Of a stretch of DNA of 64,000 bases, positions 18,943 to 28,245 are shown one piece after another; the stretch's first letter is position 1, and every line of letters begins with the position of its first letter. A model generated the notes under the pieces. The model saw only the letters and a list, made by a program, of their open reading frames with translations, did no database searches and was not told the DNA's origin. Source of the DNA: Porphyrobacter sp. TH134 (GTDB lineage Bacteria; Pseudomonadota; Alphaproteobacteria; Sphingomonadales; Sphingomonadaceae); the NCBI RefSeq assembly GCF_002855495.1, contig NZ_PKRO01000004.1, forward strand, positions 62,001 through 126,000, read 5' to 3'. Made by a program: the position numbers and the translations under genes.

Positions 18943-19004
18943 GCACAAAGCACAGCTGTTCTCGTCCCATCTTCGCGCTACAGCCGAGCGGGAAGGGGAA
19001 GGCG

Positions 19005-19637
19005 ATGGGGATTTCCAGCTGGTACGAGGCGAATATCATGCCGCGCCTCATCACTTGCGCCTGTAGCCAGGGGCAGGTGATGAAACGCCGCGCGGCCGTG
19101 GTGCCCATGGCGCGCGGTGATGTGTTTGAACTGGGCTGCGGCGGCGGGATCAATCACGCCTTTTATGATGCCGCTGCGATCACGTCCTATGCCGGGATTG
19201 ATCCGCATGAAGGCTTGCTCGGCGCCGCGCGCGAGGCTGCACAGGCCAAGGGTTGGGCCGCTGATCTCAGGCAAGGGCGGGGCGAGGCCATACCCTTTGC
19301 TGACGCCAGTTTCGACTGCGTGGTGTGCACCTTCACCTTGTGTTCGGTGAGCGATCCCGGACAGGTGATGCACGAGCTGCATCGCATCCTGCGCCCCGGC
19401 GGGCAGGCGCTGTTCCTCGAACATGGCCGTGCGCCCGATCGCGATGTGCGCCGCTGGCAGGAACGGATCGAACCGGTCTGGAAGCGCCTTGCAGGGGGAT
19501 GTCATCTGACCCGGCCCATCGGCGAAGCGCTGACAAGCGCGGGCTTTGCGGTCGAGACGCTGGGCCAGGGCTATACCCCCAACGCCCCGCGGTTTGCCGG
19601 GTGGATGGAGTGGGGCATCGCCCGCAAATCCCGATAA
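19005..19637 (+). CDS. Class I SAM-dependent methyltransferase (UbiE/METTL7-like)
   Basis: A 210-residue methyltransferase. SAM motif I is VFELGCGGGINHAF near residue 40, the acidic motif II is AGIDPHEG, and the post-I region FDCVVCTFTLCSV plus LRPGGQALFLEHG fit the Methyltransf_11 domain. The N-terminal phrase WYEANIMPRLITCAC resembles METTL7-type enzymes that act on hydrophobic or thiol substrates. The ribosome-binding site GGAAGGGGAAGG is strong. Its target is unknown. A strong hairpin terminator follows. Confidence 0.85.
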   Translation: MGISSWYEANIMPRLITCACSQGQVMKRRAAVVPMARGDVFELGCGGGINHAFYDAAAITSYAGIDPHEGLLGAAREAAQAKGWAADLRQGRGEAIPFADASFDCVVCTFTLCSVSDPGQVMHELHRILRPGGQALFLEHGRAPDRDVRRWQERIEPVWKRLAGGCHLTRPIGEALTSAGFAVETLGQGYTPNAPRFAGWMEWGIARKSR

Positions 19638-19641
19638 CAAA

Positions 19642-19671
19642 GGGGCGGGAGAGGTTGCCCGCTCCCGCCCC
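19642..19671. terminator. Bidirectional hairpin terminator between methyltransferase and rne
   Basis: A perfect ten-base stem, GGGGCGGGAG at 19642-19651 and CTCCCGCCCC at 19662-19671, with a ten-base loop, lies between two convergent stop codons. A short A-run precedes it, which would be a U-run on the rne transcript. It should stop transcription from both sides. Confidence 0.8.
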
Positions 19672-19698
19672 GAAATGCTTGGCCTGATCGGCGTGCGA

Positions 19699-22521
19699 TT
19701 ATTCGCCGAATGTGCGTTGCCACCAGCCGCGCCGCGGCTTTGCCTCGCCTTCGGGTGCAGCATCGCTTTTGGGCGCGGGAACCGCGTCTGCCGCTTCCGC
19801 TGCCTCGGCCACAACCGGAGCGGCTACCGCCGCCGGCTCGGTGGCTTCCGCGGTTTCGGCAGGCTCTGCCTCAACCACCTTGGCCTTGCGCGGCGCGCGC
19901 TTGCGCTTGGGCTTTTCCGCTGGGGCCGCTTCGACAATGTCGGCGGTGGCCTCTGCTTCCGGAGCGCTGTCGGCTTCGGCGGCAGCTTCCGCTTCAGCGG
20001 CGAGCATCGCCTTGGTCTTGCGCGGCGCACGCTTGCGCTTGGGCTTTTCGGCCGGCGCCGCTTCTGCTGCTTCCGCACTGATTTCCGGCTCCGCTACGGG
20101 CGTGCTGGCTTCCGGAACCTCGGCGTCGGCAGGGGCAGCGTCCTCGATGGCTGCCGCATCGGCGTCATCGCCCGCTTCACCGGCGTCGCCTTCGTAGGTT
20201 CCATCGCGGCGCTTGCGACCCCGGCCACCGCGCCGGCGACGCTTCTTGGGGCGGCCTTCGCTGTCCGTCGCGCCTTCGGCAAAGGCCTCATCGCTGCCGG
20301 CTTCGTTAGGCGCATTGCCGTTATCGTCGCCGTCTTCGCCGGTTTCGGCGTTGTCCCCGGTGCTTTCGCCCCCAGTGCTTTCGCCCTCGGCGCCTTCGCC
20401 ATCTTCACCGCGATTACGGTTGCGCCCGCCACGGCGGCGGCGACGCTTCTTCTTGTTTCGCCCTGCCTCATCCTCGGCATCGGCGCGTTCGCGGCGGGGT
20501 TGGCGCGGTTCACGCTGTTCGGCGTCTGCCTCGGCCTCTTCTTCGGCGAAGTCTTCCTCGTCCTCGGGCAGATCATCATCGTCATCGTCGATGATCGGCT
20601 CGAACTTGGGGGCGAAGGCCGGGCGCGGGCCGGAGCTGGAAACGCTCATCTTCGCGCCTTCGTCTTCACCCTCAGGGATGACAGCGACATTCACGCCGTA
20701 ACGCTGTTCGATCTCGACCAGATCGCTGCGCTTTTCATTGAGCAGGTAAATCGCAGCCTCGGTGCTGGCGGACAGGCGAATTTGCGTGCCCTTGCCGCGC
20801 GCCGCTTCGTCTTCGATGAGACGCAGCGCCGACAGGCCTGCCGATGAAGCGGTGCGAACGAGGCCCGTGCCATCGCAGTGCGGGCAGGGGCGGGTGGTTG
20901 CTTCCAGCACGCCGGTACGCAGGCGTTGGCGGCTCATTTCCATCAGCCCGAACGAGCTGATCCGGCCCACCTGAATGCGCGCACGGTCGTTCTTCAGCGC
21001 GTCCTTCATGGCCTTTTCGACCTTACGGACGTTGTTCGAATACTCCATGTCGATGAAGTCGATCACGACCAGGCCCGCCATGTCGCGCAGGCGCAGCTGG
21101 CGGGCGATTTCGCGCGCGGCTTCAAGGTTGGTATGGAGCGCGGTCGCCTCGATCCCGTGTTCCTTGGTCGAACGCCCGGAGTTGATGTCGATCGACACCA
21201 GCGCTTCGGTCGGATTGATGATGAGATAGCCACCGCTTTTCAGCTGCACCATCGGATCATACATCGCGCGCAGCTGGTCTTCGGCGCCATAGCGCTGGAA
21301 CAGCGGCACGGGGTCCGAATAAGCCTTCACCCGGCGCGCATGGCTGGGCATCAGCATCTTCATGAAGGCCTTGGCGGACTTGTAGCCCTCCTCACCTTCG
21401 ACGACGACTTCCTCGATTTCCTTGTTGTAGATGTCGCGGATCGCGCGCTTGATCAGGTCGCTGTCCGAATGGATCAGCGCCGGCGCCACCGATGCCAGCG
21501 TGTTTTCGCGGATGTCGTCCCACACGCGGGCGAGGTAATCGAAGTCACGCTTGATCTCGGGCTTGGTGCGGCTCATGCCGGCGGTGCGCACGATCAGGCC
21601 CATGGTCTTGGGCAGCTTCAAGTCGGACACCATGTCCTTCAGGCGCTTGCGATCGCTGGTCGAGCTGATCTTGCGGCTGATCCCGCCCCCGCTGGAGCTG
21701 TTGGGCATCAGCACGGTATAGCGCCCGGCAAGGCTGAGATAGGTGGTCAGCGCCGCACCCTTGTTGCCGCGTTCTTCCTTGACGACCTGCACCAGCAGCA
21801 CCTGGCGGCGCTGGATCACGTCCTGGATTTTGTAGCGGCGACGCAGCGCCATGCGCTTGGCGCGAACTTCATCGACCTGCTTGGCGCGGCTGCGGGCGCC
21901 CTTGCTGTTGGCGGGATTGTCGCCGCCCTTGCTGCCCTGACGGCGGCGTCCGCGGCGGCCTCGGCCACGGTCCTGATCTGACCCTTCGGCCGATTCTTCG
22001 CCGTTCTGGTCGTCATGATCGTCGCTGTGATTGTCATCGGCGCCGTCGTCATCCGATGCGCCGCCTTCGAATGTGGCGACGTCGTCCTTGTCGGAAGTGT
22101 CGACCTCTTCCACGCCATTTTCGGCAAAGTCTTCAGCGAGCGATTCGCCGCTGTTGTCTTCAGCGTCGTATTCTTCGCCGGGAGAGATGCCTTCATCCTC
22201 TTCCTCGGCGCGCAGACGCTCTTCTTCTTCGGCGGCCTCAGCCTCTTCGGCCAGCAGCGCATCGCGATCCGCCTTGGGGATCTGGTAATAATCGGGGTGG
22301 ATTTCGCTGAAGGCGAGGAACCCGTGACGGTTGCCGCCAAAGTCGACGAAGGCCGCCTGCAACGAGGGTTCAACCCGGGTTACCTTGGCGAGATAGATAT
22401 TGCCTTTGATCTGCTTGTGTTCGGCAGATTCAAAGTCGAACTCCTCAATCCGGTTGCCTTGCAGTACCGCCACCCGGGTTTCTTCCGGGTGGCGCGCATC
22501 GATAAGCATGCGCGTTGACAT
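19699..22521 (-). CDS. rne: Ribonuclease E
   Basis: A 940-residue endoribonuclease of mRNA decay and rRNA processing. The S1 domain begins KGNIYLAKVTRVEPSLQAAF near 39 and is interrupted at about 82-235 by a very acidic then basic insert, known in alphaproteobacterial RNase E. The catalytic Asp residues are in SIDINSGRSTKE and VVIDFIDMEY; the zinc-link is CPHCDGTG. From about 640 on the tail is low complexity, with a repeated AAPAEKPKRKRAPRK element, and ends GWWQRTFGE. GGAG lies eight bases before the ATG. It is divergent from the amidase gene with a 428-base gap. Confidence 0.95.
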   Translation of the reverse strand: MSTRMLIDARHPEETRVAVLQGNRIEEFDFESAEHKQIKGNIYLAKVTRVEPSLQAAFVDFGGNRHGFLAFSEIHPDYYQIPKADRDALLAEEAEAAEEEERLRAEEEDEGISPGEEYDAEDNSGESLAEDFAENGVEEVDTSDKDDVATFEGGASDDDGADDNHSDDHDDQNGEESAEGSDQDRGRGRRGRRRQGSKGGDNPANSKGARSRAKQVDEVRAKRMALRRRYKIQDVIQRRQVLLVQVVKEERGNKGAALTTYLSLAGRYTVLMPNSSSGGGISRKISSTSDRKRLKDMVSDLKLPKTMGLIVRTAGMSRTKPEIKRDFDYLARVWDDIRENTLASVAPALIHSDSDLIKRAIRDIYNKEIEEVVVEGEEGYKSAKAFMKMLMPSHARRVKAYSDPVPLFQRYGAEDQLRAMYDPMVQLKSGGYLIINPTEALVSIDINSGRSTKEHGIEATALHTNLEAAREIARQLRLRDMAGLVVIDFIDMEYSNNVRKVEKAMKDALKNDRARIQVGRISSFGLMEMSRQRLRTGVLEATTRPCPHCDGTGLVRTASSAGLSALRLIEDEAARGKGTQIRLSASTEAAIYLLNEKRSDLVEIEQRYGVNVAVIPEGEDEGAKMSVSSSGPRPAFAPKFEPIIDDDDDDLPEDEEDFAEEEAEADAEQREPRQPRRERADAEDEAGRNKKKRRRRRGGRNRNRGEDGEGAEGESTGGESTGDNAETGEDGDDNGNAPNEAGSDEAFAEGATDSEGRPKKRRRRGGRGRKRRDGTYEGDAGEAGDDADAAAIEDAAPADAEVPEASTPVAEPEISAEAAEAAPAEKPKRKRAPRKTKAMLAAEAEAAAEADSAPEAEATADIVEAAPAEKPKRKRAPRKAKVVEAEPAETAEATEPAAVAAPVVAEAAEAADAVPAPKSDAAPEGEAKPRRGWWQRTFGE
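19885..20063 (-). repeat. In-frame direct repeat in the RNase E C-terminal tail
   Basis: Two near-identical stretches of about 47 bases, at 19885-19931 and 20017-20063, are spaced 132 bases (44 codons) apart. They encode the two copies of AAPAEKPKRKRAPRK. Such basic repeats are typical of RNA-binding segments in RNase E scaffolds. Confidence 0.7.
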
Positions 22522-22949
22522 TCAATAGTCTCCATGCGCCCGGCCTTGCCCGCAACGGGGCATGAAGGGGGCGCGAATTGTGTGGTGAACCGGCGTGCCT
22601 TAAGGGTGCGCCGGAAGGGATAATCGCGCAAGGACCGCCAGCGGCGTCCTGCGCGAAGCTTGTGTCTGCAATCACGCACGTGCGGCCAACCGCCGCGTCT
22701 TGACCCGGCACAGCAACCATGCGCGCTGGGCGCATTGTGCTCGTTACCGGGGAAAAGCGCTCTGTCACTGCATCAACCTGTTTTGGGCCAAGTACCGAAT
22801 AAAACGGAGTGGGGCCCGCCGCGAGAGACAGGCATCAGGACACGTAGTGTGTCTCTGTCCTACCTCTCTGGAAATCCTGCTAGCACTGTGGGGCAAACCC
22901 CGCAACTCTATTGCGTTTCGCGCCGCCAAGAACGTAAGCCGCAGGGGTG
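22522..22949. promoter_or_regulatory. Divergent 428-base regulatory region of rne and the amidase gene
   Basis: No convincing gene is present. It must hold the promoters of rne (leftward) and the amidase (rightward). Hairpins are visible: 22590-22614 (CCGGCG/CGCCGG, extended by G-U pairs on the plus-strand RNA) and 22625-22655 (CGCGCAAGGAC against GTCCTGCGCG with one bulged A). The second would fall about 105-135 bases before the rne start on its mRNA. RNase E controls its own mRNA through its 5' leader in enterobacteria; whether it does so here is inference. I could not assign -35/-10 boxes with confidence. Confidence 0.5.
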
Positions 22950-23849
22950 ATGAGCTATCGCACTGTGCTGATGATTGTCGTGTTGGTGCCAGCGCTGCTG
23001 CTGGGGGCTGCGGCGTTGAGCGGGATCACCGTTCCGGTGCCGCAGTGGGGGCGCGATTATGTGCTGCGCTTTATCCTTGTCGATGAGCAGGGACCGCTCG
23101 ATCTGCCGCCGGTCGCCGGACCGAATGATCCATCCCGCCCGCTGGTGGTTATCGATGCCGGGCACGGCGGCCGCGATCCCGGCGCAATCGGGACGGATCC
23201 TGAGGGACGCAAGATCAATGAAAAGGACATCACCCTTGCCATCGCTCTCGCCCTGCGCGACGAATTGCTGCGCCAGGGCGGCATCAGGGTTGCGCTGACC
23301 CGCGCGGATGACCGCATTCTCGCGCTGCCACACCGGCCCGAAATTGCCCGGCAGCTGGAGGCCGATCTGTTCATTTCGATCCATGCCGATTCCGCTGGCG
23401 AACGCGGCGATGTCAGCGGGGCCAGCATCTACACCTTGTCAGACGAAGCATCGAGCGAGGCCGCGGCGCGGTTTGCCGCGCGCGAAAATGACGCCGACCG
23501 GCTGAACGGCATTACGATCGAAGGACAAAGCGCGGCTGTCAGCACGATCCTGGTCGAGCTGTCGCAGCAACGCACCCAGGAAGATGCGCTCGCCTTTGCT
23601 GGTCTGGTGGTGCGCGAAGGGGCAGGCAAGCTGGCGTTCGTTCCAAAGCCCCAGCGTGCCGCCGGGCTTGCCGTGTTGCGGGCCCCCGATGTGCCATCGG
23701 TTCTGTTTGAAAGCGGGTTTGTAACCAACCTCACCGATCGCGCGCGGCTGACCACCCCCGAGGGACGGGCACAATATGCCGATGTGCTGGCGCGCGCCAT
23801 CCGCGTCTATTTTGCGCGGCGCAGCGATGCGGCGGCGGGCGGCGAATAA
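22950..23849 (+). CDS. N-acetylmuramoyl-L-alanine amidase (AmiC-type)
   Basis: A 299-residue zinc amidase that cuts the bond between MurNAc and the stem peptide. An N-terminal hydrophobic segment (TVLMIVVLVPALLLGAAAL) acts as signal or anchor. The Amidase_3 domain shows zinc ligands and catalytic Glu in VIDAGHGGRDPGA, INEKDITLA, FISIHADSA and VLFESGFV. There is no separate AMIN domain. GTG 22947 or ATG 22950 could start it. It is followed after 54 bases by PBP1A, so a hydrolase and a synthase of peptidoglycan are paired. Confidence 0.92.
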   Translation: MSYRTVLMIVVLVPALLLGAAALSGITVPVPQWGRDYVLRFILVDEQGPLDLPPVAGPNDPSRPLVVIDAGHGGRDPGAIGTDPEGRKINEKDITLAIALALRDELLRQGGIRVALTRADDRILALPHRPEIARQLEADLFISIHADSAGERGDVSGASIYTLSDEASSEAAARFAARENDADRLNGITIEGQSAAVSTILVELSQQRTQEDALAFAGLVVREGAGKLAFVPKPQRAAGLAVLRAPDVPSVLFESGFVTNLTDRARLTTPEGRAQYADVLARAIRVYFARRSDAAAGGE

Positions 23850-23903
23850 GGTGGGAAATCGGCTAGCCTTGGCCAATCCTCGCGTGCTAGTCGCGCCGGG
23901 CGC

Positions 23904-26438
23904 ATGACTGAACCCGACGCCTCCTTTGATGCCGAGCCCGGCAGGCCCTCCACCTGGGCCTACCTGCGTTACCGCGCGCGCCGCGATCTGGGCGGCGCGC
24001 TGGCGTGGTTTCGCGCGCGATGGCAGCAAAGCCTGCTGTTCAGGCTGGTCGCCGGCGCCCTGGGCGTGTTCCTGGCGCTTTGGATCGCGGTGTTCGTATG
24101 GCTGGCAAGCGACCTGCCCGAGGCCGAGGCGCTGCTTACTTATGAAACGCCGCTGCCAACGGTGGTACGCGGGTATGATGGCGACATCGTCCACACCTAT
24201 GCCCGCGAACGCCGCGTGCAGCTGCAATATGCTGATTTTCCCGATCAATTGATCGCTGCTTATCTGTCGGCAGAAGACAAGACGTTCTTCAGCCACGGCG
24301 GGGTCGATTTTCTGGGCACGGCCAATGCGGTGTTTGATTATGCCCGCAAAATGGGATCGGGCGAACGGGCTGTGGGCGGTTCGACCATTACCCAGCAGGT
24401 CGCGAAAAACCTGCTTTTGGGTGACGAATATTCCGTCAGCCGCAAGCTCAAGGAAATGATCCTCGCCGGCCGTATCGAAGGGGTGCTGACCAAGGAGGAA
24501 ATCCTCGAACTCTATCTCAACGAAATTCCGCTGGGGCGGCGCAGTTTCGGGGTGCAGGCCGCATCGCGGGCCTATTTCGACAAGGACGTTGACGATCTGG
24601 CGCTGCACGAAATGGCGTTCCTGGCGATCCTGCCCAAAGCGCCCGAGCGGTATGGGCGGCAGGGCCAAGAGCAGGCGGCACTGGAACGACGCAATTTCGT
24701 GCTGAACCAGATGGAAGCCAATGGCTTCATCACCGGCTCGCAGCGCCGAGCGGCCGCTGCGCAGCCGCTCGGGCTTGTGACCCAGCGCACCGAGCGCAGC
24801 GTGGATGCCGGGTATTTCCTCGAAGAAGTCCGGCGCGATCTCATCAACCGGTTTGGCGAAACCGCCGAGGATGGGCCGAACTCGGTCTATGCTGGCGGGC
24901 TTTGGGTCCGCACCAGCCTCGATCCGCAAATGCAGCTGGCCGCGCGCGATGCGCTGCGCGAAGGCCTGCTGCGCTATCACGGCGGACGGGCCTGGGCTGG
25001 GCCGATTGCGACGATCGACGTTGGGGACGGCAATTGGGCAAGCCAGTTGCAGAGCTCGCCGTTGGGGATCAGTTATAAGGACTGGCGCGTGGGCGTTGTC
25101 ACGAGCCGGAGCGGCGCATCGGCGCGGATCGGCTTTTCCGACGGCCGGGAAGCACCGCTGACCGGCTTGCCCAGCCAGCTCAAAGCAGGCGATGTGATCG
25201 CGGCCAGCCCGTCCGGCAATGGCTGGCAGGTACGCACTATCCCCGAAGCGCAAGGCGCGCTGGTGGTTGAAAGTGCGCAGACGGGGCGGATTTTGGCGAT
25301 GCAGGGCGGGTTCGATCACCGCCTGTCGGATTTCAACCGGGCGACGCAGGCCAATCGGCAGCCGGGATCGACCATCAAACCCTTCGTTTATGCCGCCGGG
25401 CTCGACAGCGGCATGACCCCCTCAACCCAGGTCGATAACAACCGTTTCTGCTATTATCAGGGCGCAGGTCTGGGCGAAAAATGCATCCGCGGCTCGGGCA
25501 GCGGCGGGCAGTATCCGATGCGCTACGGGCTGGAACAGTCGCAGAATATCATGACCGTGCAGATCGGCATGACCGCGGGCATGGGCAATGTCGTCAAGGG
25601 GATCGAGAAGCTGGGGATCGGCAAGTTCCCGGCCTATCCATCGACCGCGCTGGGTGCGGGTGAGACGACGCTGGTCAAGATGGTGGCGGCCTACAGCGCG
25701 CTGGCCAACCATGGGCGGCTCAATCCGCCGACAGTGATCGACTATGTACAAGACCGGCGCGGCAAGGTGCTGTGGCGCGCGGACAACCGCGATTGCCGTG
25801 CCTGCAATATGCCCAAGTGGGATGGCAAGCCCATGCCGCGCTTCGGCGTCAGCGGCGCGCAGGCGATGGATGCGCGCACCGCGTTTCAGGTGATGCACAT
25901 GCTGCGCGGCGCGGTCAGCCGCGGCACGGCGACCGTGCTCAATCCGCTGGGCCTGCCGCTGTTCGGCAAAACCGGCACCACCACCGGGCCCAAGGACGTG
26001 TGGTTTATTGGCGGCACGCAGCAATTGATTGCCGGCGCTTATGTGGGCTTTGACCAGCCGCGCAATATGGGCGGCTACGCCTTTGGCGGCACGATTGCCG
26101 CACCGATCATCAAGAGCCTGATCGAAAAGACGAAGACCAAGTGGTCCGACATTCCTGCCGTTGCGCCAGCTGGCGTGCGGATGGTGCGGGTTGACCGCCG
26201 TTCGGGCAAGCGCGTGTTCGATGGCTGGCCGGCCGACGATCCCAAATCGGCGGTCATCTGGGAAGCCTTCAAGCCCGATACCGAGCCAGAGCGCTACACG
26301 CGGCAGGACGCCATCGCCTCGAAACGCAACGAAATCCTCGCTCTGATCCGCGCGGGCCGGCAAAATGCCGAAAGTGCGGTGGTTGATTTGCCGGAAGAAC
26401 CAGCCGCCGAGATTGCGGGCGAAGGCGGGATTGACTGA
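23904..26438 (+). CDS. mrcA: Penicillin-binding protein 1A (bifunctional)
   Basis: An 844-residue class A PBP. It polymerises glycan strands and cross-links peptides in the periplasm. One N-terminal TM lies near 47-72. The GT51 domain has SAEDKTFFSHGGVDFLG and GGSTITQQVAKNLLLGDE, then RKLKEMILAGRIE. The transpeptidase has the active Ser in PGSTIKPFVYA, the second motif SQN in LEQSQNIMTV and KTGTT in FGKTGTTTGP. An OB-like insert lies between the domains. The length is normal for alphaproteobacterial PBP1A. Confidence 0.95.
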   Translation: MTEPDASFDAEPGRPSTWAYLRYRARRDLGGALAWFRARWQQSLLFRLVAGALGVFLALWIAVFVWLASDLPEAEALLTYETPLPTVVRGYDGDIVHTYARERRVQLQYADFPDQLIAAYLSAEDKTFFSHGGVDFLGTANAVFDYARKMGSGERAVGGSTITQQVAKNLLLGDEYSVSRKLKEMILAGRIEGVLTKEEILELYLNEIPLGRRSFGVQAASRAYFDKDVDDLALHEMAFLAILPKAPERYGRQGQEQAALERRNFVLNQMEANGFITGSQRRAAAAQPLGLVTQRTERSVDAGYFLEEVRRDLINRFGETAEDGPNSVYAGGLWVRTSLDPQMQLAARDALREGLLRYHGGRAWAGPIATIDVGDGNWASQLQSSPLGISYKDWRVGVVTSRSGASARIGFSDGREAPLTGLPSQLKAGDVIAASPSGNGWQVRTIPEAQGALVVESAQTGRILAMQGGFDHRLSDFNRATQANRQPGSTIKPFVYAAGLDSGMTPSTQVDNNRFCYYQGAGLGEKCIRGSGSGGQYPMRYGLEQSQNIMTVQIGMTAGMGNVVKGIEKLGIGKFPAYPSTALGAGETTLVKMVAAYSALANHGRLNPPTVIDYVQDRRGKVLWRADNRDCRACNMPKWDGKPMPRFGVSGAQAMDARTAFQVMHMLRGAVSRGTATVLNPLGLPLFGKTGTTTGPKDVWFIGGTQQLIAGAYVGFDQPRNMGGYAFGGTIAAPIIKSLIEKTKTKWSDIPAVAPAGVRMVRVDRRSGKRVFDGWPADDPKSAVIWEAFKPDTEPERYTRQDAIASKRNEILALIRAGRQNAESAVVDLPEEPAAEIAGEGGID

Positions 26439-26474
26439 CAGGCGCTGGAACCGCTGGCAGGGCTGGCGGGTTGG

Positions 26475-27023
26475 ATGGACATGAACCGCAAAACCACCGC
26501 TTCGCTTGGCGCGCTGACCCTGTTGGGCATGGCCGCTTTGACTGTCACCAGTGCCTCGGCTGAATTGCCCAAGGGAGCCAAAGCGCCGAGCTTTGCGACG
26601 GCGGCGGCGCTTGCCGGTAAGGAGTTCGGCTTCAACCTCTCTGCCGCGCTCGCCAAAGGTCCGGTGGTTTTGTATTTCTATCCCAAGGCCTTCACCAGCG
26701 GATGCACGCTGGAAGCCAACGCCTTTGCTGCGGCCATGCCGGAATTCAAGAAGGCCGGGGCCAGCGTGATCGGCATGTCGAACGACGATATTGCCACGCT
26801 CAAACGGTTCAGCCGCGAAGAATGCCGCGATGCGTTCCCGGTCGGGGTGGCCAATCCCAAAATCATCGGAGCCTATGATGTGGCGATGGGCACGTCCGGT
26901 CTGACAACGCGAACGTCCTATGTCATTGCGCGCGATGGCCGGATTGTTGCCGTGCACTCCAACGCTGACTATCGCGGCCATGTCGACAAGACGCTCGCGG
27001 CCGTGCGCGCGCTCAAGAAGTAG
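26475..27023 (+). CDS. Periplasmic peroxiredoxin (AhpC/TSA, BCP-like)
   Basis: A 182-residue peroxiredoxin with a signal peptide (about residues 1-29, ending TSASA). The peroxidatic cysteine is in YPKAFTSGCTLEANAF, with a second Cys in SREECRDAF as a possible resolving residue. It should reduce peroxides in the periplasm. ATG 26475 and ATG 26481 are both possible starts. It lies 36 bases after the PBP1A stop. Confidence 0.88.
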   Translation: MDMNRKTTASLGALTLLGMAALTVTSASAELPKGAKAPSFATAAALAGKEFGFNLSAALAKGPVVLYFYPKAFTSGCTLEANAFAAAMPEFKKAGASVIGMSNDDIATLKRFSREECRDAFPVGVANPKIIGAYDVAMGTSGLTTRTSYVIARDGRIVAVHSNADYRGHVDKTLAAVRALKK

Positions 27024-27112
27024 GGCCGGCGGGGCAGCGGTCAGGCCGCTTTACAATCGCGCGCGCGGCGCTAAGCGGTGCCGACTTTTTGCGTATCACT
27101 GAAGGATAGACC

Positions 27113-28240
27113 ATGCGGGCCGAGGGCCAGGCATATATCAACCGGATCGAAGCGGCGCTGGCGCTGGTGCGCCTCTCGCTCGACTGGGACCGCGCGCTGC
27201 GCCGCCTTGATGAACTGAATGCGCGGGTGCAGGACCCGAACCTGTGGGACAATCCCAAGCAGGCGCAGGCCATAAGCCGCGAGCAGAAATCGCTTGAGAC
27301 GGCGGTGAACACGGTCAACGAAATCGCCGCCGAAATGGCCGACGCAATCGAATTCATCGAAATGGGCGAGGCCGAGGGCGAAGACAGCATCGTGGACGAT
27401 GGTCTGCGCACGCTCGAACGCCTCGCTGACCGGGCTGATGCTGATAAGGTGCAGGCACTGCTGTCGGGCGAGGCTGACGGCAATGACACCTATCTCGAAA
27501 TCCACGCCGGTGCGGGCGGAACCGAGAGCCAGGATTGGGCCGAAATGCTGTTCCGCATGTATGGCCGCTGGGCCGAACGGCGCGGCTTCAAGGTCGAGAC
27601 GGTCGAATATCAGGCGGGCGAGCAGGCCGGGATCAAGTCAGCGACGCTGCATATCAAGGGTGAGGGCGCCTATGGCTATGCCAAGACCGAAAGCGGCGTC
27701 CACCGCCTCGTCCGCATCAGCCCCTATGACAGCAGCGCCCGGCGCCACACCAGTTTTTCAAGCGTGTGGGTCTATCCCGTTATCGACGACAGCTTTGAAA
27801 TCGACATCAACCCGGCCGATCTGAAAATCGATACCTACCGCGCATCAGGCGCTGGCGGTCAGCACGTCAATACGACGGACTCCGCGGTGCGGATCACGCA
27901 CCAGCCATCGGGCATTATCGTCGCCAGCCAGCAGGACCGCAGCCAGCACAAGAACCGCGAAATCGCGATGAATATGCTGAAAGCGCGGCTTTACGAGGCG
28001 GAGATGCGCGCGCGCGAAGAAGCGGCGAGCGCTGAACATTCCGCCAAGAGCGATATTGGTTGGGGTCACCAGATCCGGTCTTACGTGTTGCAGCCCTATC
28101 AGATGGTCAAGGATCTGCGGACAGGCGTGGTCTCGACCGCGCCCGATGCGGTGCTGGACGGAGCCATTGATCCCTTCATCTCGGCCGCCCTTGCGCAGCG
28201 GGTGACCGGCGAGAAGGTTGAAATCGAGGACACGGAGTAA
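27113..28240 (+). CDS. prfB: Peptide chain release factor 2
   Basis: A 375-residue RF2 that ends translation at UGA and UAA. The GGQ catalytic motif is in GAGGQHVNTTDSAVRI near residue 248. The stop-codon-reading tripeptide SPF of enteric RF2 is SPY here (RISPYDSSARRHTS). The frame is continuous from ATG 27113, with AAGGA seven bases upstream, so the autoregulatory +1 frameshift known from E. coli prfB is absent. The methyltransferase gene follows after five bases. Confidence 0.96.
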   Translation: MRAEGQAYINRIEAALALVRLSLDWDRALRRLDELNARVQDPNLWDNPKQAQAISREQKSLETAVNTVNEIAAEMADAIEFIEMGEAEGEDSIVDDGLRTLERLADRADADKVQALLSGEADGNDTYLEIHAGAGGTESQDWAEMLFRMYGRWAERRGFKVETVEYQAGEQAGIKSATLHIKGEGAYGYAKTESGVHRLVRISPYDSSARRHTSFSSVWVYPVIDDSFEIDINPADLKIDTYRASGAGGQHVNTTDSAVRITHQPSGIIVASQQDRSQHKNREIAMNMLKARLYEAEMRAREEAASAEHSAKSDIGWGHQIRSYVLQPYQMVKDLRTGVVSTAPDAVLDGAIDPFISAALAQRVTGEKVEIEDTE

Positions 28241-28245
28241 GCGCG

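Noticed and set aside
23439..25319. 626-codon reverse frame opposite the amidase and PBP1A genes
   Set aside because: It is His/Arg/Gln-rich with no motif and lies opposite well-defined enzymes; typical GC-rich shadow frame.
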